Below are positions 1 to 11,853 of a stretch of 64,000 nucleotides of DNA, in pieces (position 1 is the stretch's first letter; every line of letters starts with the position of its first letter). Position numbers and translations under genes: made by a program. The stretch comes from Prinia subflava (Eukaryota > Chordata > Aves > Passeriformes > Cisticolidae): positions 15,543,098-15,607,097 of the forward strand of contig NC_086251.1 of NCBI RefSeq assembly GCF_021018805.1, read 5' to 3'. A model generated the notes under the pieces. The model was not told the DNA's origin and searched no databases. It worked only from the letters and a program-made list of their open reading frames with translations.

Positions 1-3000
1 ACAAAATATTGTCAAGCCTGGGCTTGCTGTGAAGTGATGGGGAGTTCCCTGGCACAGAGCAGCTCTCCTGCAGGTTTCCCACGTGTCCTGTACCTCAGGC
101 TGTGGGGCTCCCTTCCTTGGCTGGGTCTTGGCAAGCATTCTCTCTTCTGTAGGTTGTACCCAGACAGTATCTCTTTGAGGAGGAAGTATCAGTAGCAACA
201 CCTATAATTTGCTGTTTATAATTTGCTGCCTATTGATTCTGGTGGTGGAGAGTGGTTTCAGGGCTCCATGCTAAGAATTTGGAGTGTAATAAACCAAGCA
301 TCATCTTGCCTCCTAAATCAGGACAAACTGTCTCACTGCTGTCTTTTCAGGACAGTGTTGGCAGACGAGCCAGACACTCTGTGGCCTGTGCAGACCGTGA
401 CAGCAGCACAAATCATGACCTCAAGGACAGTAATTGTAGCTAAATTATTCCCTTATTGCTTCTATCAGCAGCATTCTCCATGACACAGGCATGGCTTTTG
501 TCTGACACCTATGCTACCCCTCTATTATGCTGATCATCTGCCAGTCACTTTTTTTTTGTACTGTTTGTATTATTTTGCTTGCTGGAAGCTCCCTTCACAT
601 ATCAGCCAAGGAGTTTCACTCTCAGAACACCTATTTTTTACGAAAACAAACCTAAAACCCTCCATGGAACGACCAGCTTAAGGTTTAAAACAGCTGCCTG
701 TTTGTCAATCCAGACACGAAATAGGTAATGACTTGGCATCTTACCAGTAGCTCCCATTCCTCTGCCATGAATAATGAGATAATGTGTTTCAAATTAACTC
801 TTTGTCTTACACTGACAGATCCCAGGAGAAGAATCTCCAAATGTGCTTGTAAAACATGGTTAATGTAGATCAATCTCTCCTCCTTTTCACAGAGACAATC
901 AGGTTGAGTTCAGAGTTAAATTTGCTAACTGGGAATAGGAGAGGAGAACAATTAAGAGCTGGGAGAAGAAATTTCTGGCTGTGATTCAAGAAGGGGTAAT
1001 GGAGCAGATAGTTCTGGCCAGATGCAAAAGACTATTTTGGTTCTTAATTCTTGTGGAATAAATGGGAAAGCCAATAAAATACAGACCTATTCTAATGAAA
1101 CCAATGATAAATAAGGAATGTAAATAGTTTGTTGAATATGGTCCCTACTGTGATACACAAGGAAAACAGAAGACAAAGTTCTCCTGTCAAAACGTGTCCT
1201 TATTGCGGTAACAAAAATAAATATGTGAAAATGAAATGAGCAAATCAGAAACCAAAAATTAGTTTCACTTCTAAGCAAAAGTAAGCAGGACATAAACTGT
1301 ATTTTTGTTACTGGACATTTCTTTGCTAAGTTTCAGGCAGGGAAGAATGTTATTTGCACCAGGTAAAACCACATTCCAGATTCCAGAAAATGAGTCCTTG
1401 GCACTGAAATGCTGATGCAATGCTAAGTGCAGTTTTATAAATAACACATTAATAAAAAAACCCCAAATATGTTTAAACCAGTCCCAGTGCTCTGCATTAG
1501 ATGAACTACAACTGGCAGAAGCAGAGATACTAAATCTTTAATCACTTTCACAAAGAGGAGGAGACCTCCAAAGATGTGCAGCTCTCTGACATTGAGGCAC
1601 TTTTAAGAAATATTAATTTAAATTGCACTACCAAACTATTTTTGATCTTTCCAGATAGTTGAAGCTGGGAAAATACTAAAAGGCCTTCTTTTTGTGTAAA
1701 TGGCTTGTCTCAGAATTTATGTGGATGGGATCTTAGCTGAGACAAACATCTTCTGTGTACATTGAAATACAGTGTGAGAAGATGGGAAGAGAAGATGAAT
1801 TTCAGCCAAAGATAAATATAAACAGTACATTTTGAGCTTTAGCAGAAGATATTTCTGGTTGCAGCCTAATAGGCAGCTGTCTCTTGGTGCTTGCAGCATT
1901 GCTTTGGCTTCTGACGAATTGGTGAAGATGGATATGCTTGACATTTTGTTGCAAAGTTGGGAGTCCTGCTACTTTGAGCATCTTTGCATTTGTTGAGCAG
2001 TGCAGGTGTATATTTGTGCTCCTTTTGAGGAGCAGGTATCCTGCATTGAGATTATCCATCAGTCTTTGCAGGATGAGGATGTAAATTATTTACATCCATT
2101 TAATTGATGGGGCTGTTTTGAAAGCAGCTCTTCAAATACATTTACTTTGCTCACTGTTCCTGGTTTTAATGGACAAAACCTGTCATAAAATAAGTGCAAG
2201 TACTCAGCAAATCAGGTTTTTCTTTGTCAGTTCTGCTCATCTGGAATGTAAGCCACCTCTTGGAATGAGAGTAGATAGCTCAGCTCCATGGATACTTGAA
2301 TTCAGCCTAATTCCTGTGGAATGAGAAACTGAGTGGGAGGCATAAGACACAGACCAAACTGCAGTTGAAAAATAGTTGACATTTATCTCTGTGAGCTTCT
2401 GTAAGGTGCTTAAAACTGCTCAGCTGGTGTTGATGGAGGGCAGTTCTGCAGGAGGCAGGCACTGTGAGCCATGCCAAATGACATGAGCTGGTGGTCTGTC
2501 TCACTAAAACTGAGAGTCACAAGTCCCAAGGGCACATACTCATAGCTGCCTTAGAAACAAACAGCTGTTGTGGGTCAATACACCCTCCTGAACTTGAGTA
2601 AATGCTGGTACCGCTCTTCATGTCTTCTGCTGAGGTGTGTGTGTATCCAGGTACATATGTGGGCACGTATCTGTGTGTTTATATATGAAAAAAGGGAAGG
2701 GATGCAGTATATGTCAATTAGGATAGTTCATATCTGAATGTTTTTGAAAGACTTGCTTGTTAGAAGGGACAAGAGAAGGTTAGAGCTGGTAGCACTTGGA
2801 GCTAGGGGGATGCACGGTTGTTTATTAGATACAAATAATTTCAGGCTGTTGAAAATTGTCAAACATAATTTTAATACTTCTGGGAAGATGACTGCGTTTG
2901 GCTGTCTTCTCATGGTATGCCTTGGCAGCAGACTCCATGAGATTGCTGCTGAGTGCTCTTACTAGGTTTGGACATTTTTCTTGCAGAGCATGAACATGTA

Positions 3001-5572
3001 GAGAAAAGCAACCCCAGAGTACTGTGAGTTCATTGCTGTTGGCAAGTGGAGAGTTGGTCCAACTGTGTGCAGGACCAAAATGAAGTTGCTCTGTGTTTGG
3101 CATGAGACAAGTGAAACAAATATTCTGTTATGCTGAATGAATGACGCCTTCCTTTGGCACTTCATCCAAACCAAATCAAAAAGCCACATCATCCACTGTA
3201 AAGAAAATGCTTGCAGCCACAGAGCAAGCAGGGCACCAAAAGGGATCTGTTTAACAATTCATGTGTTGCTAATGGGAAAATACATAAAGCAAGTAATTTG
3301 CTGTAGCAGGCACTTTTAAGACTTTCACAGGGTTTTTGAATGCTGTGTGAGCATTACTGCCCAGTAATTGGTGTCATAACTTTTACTGGTGACTGTCCTG
3401 CAGAGAAATTACAGTCTATGCCTGAGAAATGCAGTGAGACCTCTTGCCACAGGGAGTTTTGTGTCATAGTCTGGACTTAATATAACATAGGCAGCAGAAG
3501 GTTAAAAGGACAGAAAGCAGAAAATATAATCTGGAGACTTGGGGGTGACAGCAGGGAGGGAACAGTCACACCTTGCAGCCAGATATATCTGAAGAGCCGT
3601 GTCGGGCTGCTGAAGATAACTGGTTCATAAAGTCAGTTAGGCACCTGGAGAGCTCCACAGCCAAAGACTGTCCTCATAACAGGCTGTGACTGAAATGTAG
3701 AAATCCTGGACTGGAAGTTACATGTGAAGTATATTGGGAGTTTTGAACATTCTATGAATAGTTTAGAATGTAATATGCACCACACACGGCTGTGAATGTC
3801 TGGTGTTCACATTTCTCATTTGTCAGCTCACTAATTTTCCCAGCTGTGTGGCAGCAAAACCACTCCTAGGTTCCAGGTCAGGTGGTAGTGGGGTTTTGTT
3901 AGCAGATGACATTGCTTGCCCCAGTCCCAGAAGAGGTTTTCTTGGTCATTTGAAACACAAAGGCAATCTAATATTTTCCTCTGCTTGGTAACAACCTCCT
4001 TAGGCCTGACTCAAGGTACTGAAAGGTACAAGACACAGGGTTGTGTGTATCTTACACAATACCTATGTGTTACCAGTTCATGAAATTGGTTCACGTGATC
4101 AGCCACCTTGTGTTCTTCACAGAGCTTCTTGGTTGGTTGTTCTTTGTGCTGCTTCCTGAGAAAAGTGATTTGAAAGCCAGAAGAGTCCAAGGAAGTTTTT
4201 CTTGGCTGGTCCTGCCCAAACTGGCATTGTTGTGTGTAAGTTACAGCCCTCAGATATATATCACCATTTGATTTTTAGGGCTATTTCTGCTACACAGCAA
4301 TCATCAGGGAAGCACAATCCCAACCAGCACGTTATGAAGTATATTTGTTTCAGCTGCTCTTTTCTTCTCCATGTCTTCCATCACTGCCAGGAACTTCTGT
4401 CTGAGGCTGTACATTGGAAAAGTTTAAGCTTTTGATTTCATGTTACTGTTCTGGGCGAGCCATGGTGCATAAACCAGCAGTGATTTTTCACATTGACAGC
4501 ACACAGATACTGTTTGTTTAGCTTAGTCATTCTAAGGGAGGCAAGGCTCAGGAAATGTCAGCTTGTTTTCTGAAATGCCAGCCTCTTCAGCCAAGAGCTC
4601 TCCCTTTGCTGTATGTTCAGAGCTGCTGATGCATCTGAGGGATGCCTCCTAGCTTAGGATATTTTTGCATAAATACCTACCTAACAGCTGTTTACAAAAA
4701 AAAAAATCTACTTTGCATATTTTTTGTATATTTTTTGGTCTCCCTTATTAAAGACCAGCTTTCATTATCTACATGAAAGGTGCAATTCATGTTTGCCTAA
4801 CTATGTTAAAATTGTAGAAAATAGCTCTGTGCTTCACTGTAAGAGTTGTTTCTGTGGTCAGTCCTGGTGTCTTCTGAAAACAGAGAAATTCCCCTCATAA
4901 ACAAATGTTGGGTTTTGATTTTTGTATCTTAAAATAGAGTAGTGCAAAGTGTGGTTTTGGTTTTGCAGCTTCCTCTCTGTGTAGTTCCAAGCTGACAAGA
5001 AGATGCTTGTTTGTGAAACTGGGGGCTTGTTCTCAAAATGCCAGCACTATAATAGGGAGCATATGGTAAAAGAGTTTAAAAATGTAAGGCCTTTTACATG
5101 ATTAAGTCCATTTCCTCAGAAAGATATGACAGATTTCAATAAAGGTTGTTCCCCACCATTAAAGGGACATTGCAATGATTAGAACCAAAAAGCTTCTCTT
5201 CCAGCTTTTCACATGCTAGCTCACACAAATAATTTTGGTATTGAAGAAAACATTATGAAATAAGTAAAGTGGTTGACCATTTGGGGATTTTTGAAGTGAT
5301 CAAATGATCCTTTTCCCCTATTTGTGTTTAGAATAGTTCACTAAGTAAAGGAGTAATGCAGAACACCTGTCTGTAAAAGTTTACATGGCCTTTAGCAAGG
5401 ATAAGGTTCCTGGAACTGTTTGGTAGAAAGTCGTTTGAGTGAGTGAGTTTTGAAAGAGAGCTGCATCCCCAGGTGTGCAGCATGTTCTTGTTCTCTGCAC
5501 ATTGACAAGACTGTTGCAGATGGCAGAGGTTTGAATCCTGCATGGTCTGAGCAGGAACATGCACACAGCAGA
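1..5572. other. Non-coding: intergenic or 5' intron
   Basis: No recognisable exon, RNA gene or large repeat. AT-rich, few CpGs. Contains the small duplication at 203-228, a short TG tract near 2633-2650, an A12 run near 4697 and a TATTTTTTG duplication near 4717-4737. All reading frames are short and without recognisable domains. Confidence 0.7.
203..228 (+). repeat. Tandem duplication of a 14-bp unit
   Basis: TATAATTTGCTG occurs at 203-214 and again at 217-228, separated by two T. Likely replication slippage. Confidence 0.85.
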
Positions 5573-6560
5573 GTTATTGAATCCTTCAGGTTGGAAAAGA
5601 CCTTTAAAGTCATCAAGGGCAACCATTAACCCAGCACTGCAAGTCCCCCACTCAACCATGTCCCAAAGTGCCATATCTACGTGGCTTTTAAATACCTCCA
5701 AGGGTGGTGATTCAACTACTACTCTGGACAGCCTGTTCTAGTGCTTAACAACCCTTTTGGAGAGTATTTTTTTTCAAAATATCCAATCTAAACCTCTCCT
5801 GATACAACTTGACACAGTTGCTTCCTTGTCCTATGGCTTTTTACTTGCGACTAGAGGCCAACCCCCACCTGGCTACAGCCTCCTCTCAGGTACTTGTAGA
5901 GAGTGATAAGGACCCCCCTGAGCCTCCTTTTGTCCAGGCCAAACAACTCCAGCTCTGCCAGCTGCTCCTCATATGACTTGTGCTCCAGCCCCTTCCTCGT
6001 CTCTGTTGTCCTTCTCTGAACACGCTCCAGCATCTCCAAGTCCTGCTTGTCCTGAGGCACCCAGAACTGGACACAGCACTCCAGGTGTGCCCTCACCAGT
6101 GCCGAGTACAGAGGGACAATCCCTGCCCTGCTCCTGCTGGCCACACCATTGCTGATCCAGGCCAGGATGCCACTGGTCCTCTTGGCTACCTGGGCACTGC
6201 TGGCTCCTTTCATTTGCTGTCACCAGCACCCCCAAGTCCTTTTCCACTGGGCAGCTTCCCAGCCCCTCTGCCCCAGCCTGTAGCAGTGTCTGGGGTTGTT
6301 GTGACCCAAGGGCAGGACCCAGCACTGAGCCTTCTTGAACCTCCTACACTTACCTGAGGGTGCCCTCGATCCTCTTGTCCAGATGCTGATAAAGGCACTA
6401 AACAGGACTGGCCCCAGTACTGAGCCCTGCAGACATCACTTTGGACTGGCTGCCAGCTGGGTTTAACTCTCTTCACCAACACTCTTTGGGCCCAGACACT
6501 CAGCCTGTTTTTACACAGTGAAGAGTTCACCTGCCCAAGCCATGAGCAGCCAGTTTCTGC
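5573..6560 (-). mobile_element. CR1 LINE, 3' fragment, minus strand
   Basis: Read on the minus strand, this is the end of a CR1 non-LTR retrotransposon. The C-terminal reverse transcriptase ORF is at right (6213 down to 5851, with phrases such as [20 protein letters not shown] and [10 protein letters not shown]). The CR1 3' UTR is at left, with GGTTGGAAAAGACCTTTAAAG near 5590. The copy is 5'-truncated: only about 1 kb of a 4.5-kb element. It also appears to have lost around 100 bases near 6355, where the sequence jumps between two parts of the RT that are not adjacent in other CR1 copies as I remember them. Frameshifts separate the remaining coding blocks, so it is dead. Edges are approximate (20-30 bases). 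Confidence 0.93.
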
Positions 6561-9500
6561 AGGCACATGCCCAAGTCCGAACACAGCTCTGCTGATTTCA
6601 GCCCTCACACGCTCAAATGCCCCTGGATGTGCTGTTCTGTGTGTGTGAGAGCTGCTGGATGGACACACTCATTGGCCCATTCTTGGGAATCAGATCCATG
6701 TGGGAAGCTTACAGTGATAGGCCCCTATTTTGAAAACATTTGCACAACTGAAGAATTTCCCCGGTATAAAGAGGCCTGTAAGGCAGGAAAGCACTAGAGG
6801 CTTTGTATTTTTTTTACTTGGGGTAGTTTTGGTTTGAAAGACAGACTGAGGAGACTCCCTCCTTTGTCTTGGACACAGTCTGAATGAGATTCTTTGCTGT
6901 TATTTAATACTATTCTGGCAAGAGTGAAGTGAAAAAGGAGAGTTTAATACATGCAGAGGCCTGTATGTATAAATAATGTGTTAGATTCAGATCTAGGTGT
7001 AGATGGATCTAAGAAGAATGATCATAAAAATGAAATTATGCATCAGTGTAAAACTAAGAATGAAGAAAATATTTAGAGATTAATCCAGACTTAATCAAAT
7101 CATTGCTTTATGCTCTCTTGAAATGCTGTATCCTTGCTAGAACCCCCCTAAGGTGCAAACTGTCATACATCATTTCATATAGGCAAGACTCCAGATGGTA
7201 TCTCCAGATACTGGGTTTCTGTAGGGGTTCTGCCCTTGCTTATCTCCATCTCTTTACGTGTATGTTGTTATATTATGGTTAATTACACCATAAGAGATCA
7301 AAGGTGGTTTTTTTCCTAAATCTTTTTATCTGTCCCCAAAGCTGCTGCTAGCCCATTTAAGGTTTTTTTTGTTTGTTTCCATTTCACTGGGTGACGGCAA
7401 ATTGAGAACTTCTTCCTAAGTGTTCTCTTTGAAAAGTGCTGATGTGATTCATGCCCCTTCCGCTGCTCCAGCTGTGAAAAGCTCACTGCTGCTTGTGGAA
7501 TGACCCTGTCGGCACTGTGCCAGTGAGAGCCCATTCTTTGCATTGTGATGGAAAGCAATGGGGAAAGGTAATTAGAGTTTAAGATAGTGTATCAGGCATC
7601 TGTGAGACTGAGTTTGTAACTTCAGATTGGAGTGCTGTGCCTTCAGCTTGATTATCTATTAATTTTAAAAACTTTATACCCATGAAGAGAGAGCACTCTG
7701 GACTCAGTCCCCATTTATTTGCAGGTAGATTCCCATACTCAGAGCAGGGACATTGGCTTTTTCACTGCCTTGCCTTGCCACTGTACCTTGTCCTTGAACT
7801 GGAGGCATCACAGGAGAGCTGGAAGGGCAGATTGAGAGTCAGGTACTAGGATCCAGCTGTGTTCCCCTGAAATACTAGGGGGTTTGCTCAGAGTGAAAAG
7901 GATCCCAAACTGTGTTCTTGTAGACTTCATTCTGGTCGCATCTTCCCCTGTATCTCACTTCATTGCCAGGTCTCAGTGTGCCAAGACCAGGGCCACAGTT
8001 GGCAACTGGAAAGGCTCAGTGTGGATGGATCATATGTCCCTGCTCCAGGCTGTGTGTGTTTCTGAGCTGATTGTGCCTTGTGAGGGCCTGCTGCCATGGG
8101 AGCTGGGTTCAGCTGCCAGGGATGTTACCTTCCTTCACGTGTGAAGTGGCTGCAGCAGCAGTGGTGGTATGAAAGGCTGGAATGAAAACACGCAGCTTGG
8201 CCAAATTTCTTTTCCATAGAAGTGATGCTAAGATATATTTGCAAGTTCCAAAGGGTTGTGTGTCTGTGGATCTCAGGGAAGGGTTTCAATGCTGAGTTTT
8301 CCAAGGGAAGGTCTCTGGCTAGCATGCAATTTACATTGTATCTCCATTCATTCATGGAAATCACTGATTATCTCTGGTTGAAATGGTCGTCAAACCAGCC
8401 TTGAGGCAGTTGACTGAGATGCTGAATTTCAACACAAATACTCTAAATTCAGTTGAGTACAAGTCCTCTACTGGGAAGTGATGAGTAAGTTTAATTACAA
8501 GCCACTGCAGTGATGATAATAAGTGTATCTACCAGTGCCTATGGTACTCTCATTCTTGGTGTAAATAAATTAGTCAGATCAAGCATTAGGAAAAGCCATG
8601 TACTGTAAAGATGATGGATTGTTGGAAGAGGCTGCAGAGGAAGAGCTGTGAAGTTTTCCTCACTGGAAGCTATTAAGAGCATGCCGGAGAAATGCCTGCC
8701 AGTGCACGACCTGAATTCACTCCGACTTGCTTCAGGCAGAGGCATGGGGAAAAATACAGTACAGCACTGTTTGAGATCTCTTTCAGCCTGCGATGGAAGG
8801 ATAACACATTCACAAGTTAATAACCATTTCACATAATTTTGTTGTGCATCTCTCACTTCTCCATGCTGAATGTATCCTTAAGTGGTAATTTGCTTTCTTC
8901 TGCAGCCCCTTATCAAAAAGACACCATAGCTATAGTTAATTATGCTGCAAGGAATGTATCAAGAGTCGATGCAGTGGCATTTCATAAATGTTACAGTGTT
9001 GCCTGCTGCTCTGAATTCTGCTCCAGGTAATGAATTGCAAATCTTGAAAACCTCAGACTTGGAATTCTCCCTTTTTCCTCCCAGTGTTATCATTTGCACT
9101 TGAGGTTTCCACGTGCAGCTGCAGCCAGGATTGGTGGGGAGAGTAATGCAGCCTTGGCCCAGGTGCATTCCTATAAGGTACTTCAGTGGTAGAAAAAAGT
9201 TACAAGGGTAATTTGAATAGCTATTCATGAACCAAGACTGTGTAGCCAGAAGTACTGCTTACTTGGTGAAAAAGGATATATGTGAGTGGAAAGAAGCTTC
9301 AGCGGGTATTTTGACTTGCTCCTTGGAGCTGTCTGACTTCAATGTCTGCCCCAAGAGCACAGGAATACCAGGCTCCTGCTGAGAGGGGCTGCTGCTTTCA
9401 GTCACTCTTGGTGGGAGCCTCTCCCCTTCAACTGAAAGCAGAGACTAATTTCCTGATTTAGGACACACAATTATGAGAAGTTGGGCAATGTAAATGCCAG

Positions 9501-11261
9501 CAACAAGGATCCTCCTGAAAGAGGAGAGCACTGCTAGAATACCTTTCTGCTGGATATACAGTTCCCTGGAGTCTGCTGTATGTGGGGCATGACTGGTGGC
9601 AAGTGGAAAGCTGCTGTAGTTACTCTGTAGTTACTTTGAATTTGCTGTTACCTGTTATCAAAAATAGACTCCTGTGTTCTGGTGTATAACTAGGTTTATT
9701 ATCAGTCTCTGTGTATTAGCACTGCTTATCTTTCTGAGGTCGTTCTAGCAGATGTCTGCTTGGAAAGCCTGGGTGTCATTGTTGATATTATGGTCTCTCT
9801 GCAGGCCAGAACAATAGTCTTTTTACTCCTCAGCTCCCCTGCTGCTGGAGCTGAGTGTCAGGGATTTGCAGAGCAGAGAGCCAGAGAAGAAAAGTGGGGC
9901 AGGATTTGGGCTGCTGCTTGCTTTCCATCAGTTGTAATGCTATTCCTCCAGGCGTAAGGTGCATCCCGAGTCTCTCTATTCCACCTGCGAACAGTTTCCA
10001 CTCTTTTTCCAGTTTAAGGGTTTTTGTCTTTCCTGGAGAAATCCACTTTTTCATTTTCTTTGGTGTGACATTATTTCTAAAGATAGGACACACCTAATAC
10101 ATGAGTCAGTTCCCTACATGCCATTAGTCTCATACATGCCATAGTAGAAGGCCACCTCTTTGTGGTAACCAGGAAGGAACAGATGTTTTTATCACCCTTG
10201 GGCATTGTGAGTAGTGCCTTACTCATGATAACCACCCATGTGGATCAGCCAGGCTATTTGTGCAGTACAGTGTGGGAGATTATCAGAGGCTGGTCTCTAG
10301 TAAAAAAAAAAAACAACCAGTTTTCTCTTGCATTAGAATGTTTCCAATGGGATCACCTCATTTACTCAGGGAAAGTTTCTAAAAATGATTCCCTGCTGAA
10401 ATGAACTGTGATTTCAGTAGAGCAGTTGTGGCAATTTAGGAATAGCATGGACTTGGGGTTCACTGGGAAAGGAAACTGGGTAGATTTGACAGTGCAGTGT
10501 GATTCTAGCTTTCACCAAGGCAGGATCTAAACCCTGTTGCCTTGTGAAGGCACTGATATATTCACCATGAGATGTTTTTCTGCTTCTGTTGAAATGCTGT
10601 ACCTACCTTGCATTTGGTAAAGAGATAAATCCTACCTGCCAATCTATCTGTCCTTAGAAAAAGCTCCATTTATAATTACTGTTTTATTTGCTTTGATAAA
10701 GATGCCTGGACTTGTTAAGTCCTGCAGTATTTGACTGAGCTAAGTGGTCTGATCAAGGGAAGTTGCTGTGAAATTTTCTTCTGCTTTGGTAAAAGTTAGT
10801 TCGGTACACAGAGTTGTGGGGATGCCAAAGAGATGTGTTTTTCTGAAGCCTAGACTCTGTTTTGTGTGACTGTCATGTAAGGACTGTGAGATGAGTTCAA
10901 GGAAGAAGAGGGGAGCCGTTTTCTCAAAATGAAAATCCTTGCAGAGAATTTAAGACCAGGAGCACTGAAGAGAGTGGTATTCTTCAACTTGAGTGTTCCA
11001 AGTGAGGAGTGGAATTGAGTGGATGTTGGGTGAGTGTTAGGCACTGAATGTGTCTAACCGTGTACATGTGCATTTAGTCTTCCAGGTTGCCTTTGATGTA
11101 GAATAGTTAATTATCTTTCTTCAATTTAGAATTTAAAAAAAACACCAAACAGCTAGGGGATTTTTCCCCCATGTGGGTGTTGTTTCCCCAGTCCTGGCTG
11201 CTCTGAGAGGCGTTGTTCATTACCAAGGTTTAAATGTAGTTTAAGGTTAATAGTTTGGGCT
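6561..11261. other. Non-coding stretch
   Basis: Nothing recognisable beyond short homopolymers. No reading frame shows domain content or exon-like borders with coding character. Confidence 0.65.
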
Positions 11262-11320
11262 GGGGGTTAGGATTAAGGGTTAGGTTAGACTTAGTCAGGG
11301 TTAGGTTTAGAGTTAGGGTT
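11262..11320 (+). repeat. Degenerate interstitial telomere-like repeat (TTAGGG-related)
   Basis: About 60 bases are dominated by GGTTAGG, TTAAGGG and TTAGGTTAG units, with one exact TTAGGG at 11313-11318. The G-rich strand is the plus strand. The tract is degenerate, so it is old. Such tracts arise by telomerase-assisted break repair or at fusion points; nothing here separates these. The start (about 11241) is blurred because the related ATAGTTTGGG sequence precedes it. Confidence 0.7.
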
Positions 11321-11780
11321 CACAAGCTTAATTATGTCTCTCCACACACCATAAGCTCATCTGCGCTGTTATCTTGCTGATTAAATGACAGTGATCTGTT
11401 TTCTTTATAAGAAAAAAAAGTGATACGTAATAATTGAGCAGCAGTAATCGGAATTTTCCAGTGCTTTATAAGCAGGGAACTGTAGCACTAAGCTTTCTCA
11501 GTCTTGAACTTTCTTTTGTTAAAGATAGTGTATCTTCATAGATACTTCTTTTTCTCTGTGGATGTTTTTTTAAATAGAAATTTCCACTCATTGTCCATTA
11601 ATATAATTTGGCACAAAGATAGACTAATTGCATGGGCGGGCACAGTTATAGAGATATAAATCTCTTCCAGTGACAGTGTCTTGAAATAGCAATCAGTCAG
11701 GATATCATCACTGCAGTGTTATATTGCAGATGGGTTTTGCTGCCTTTCTGTGAGGGTGAGTGTTGTTTTGAACCCATACA

Positions 11781-11853
11781 CGTGTGTGTGCAGATACATG
11801 TGTTGTTGTGTGTATGTGCATGTGTGTACCATGTGTGCAGTTGTGGGTATTTA
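11781..11853 (+). repeat. Imperfect (TG)n / (TGTATG)n tract
   Basis: TG-rich stretch with interruptions (CGTGTGTGTG, TGTTGTTGTGTGTATGTGCATGTGTG). Degenerate, so likely old and stable. It is the source of a spurious Cys/Val-rich reading frame. Confidence 0.8.

Noticed and set aside
6210..6668. 152-residue minus-strand frame
   Set aside because: A shifted frame of the degraded CR1 element extending beyond its edge, not a gene.
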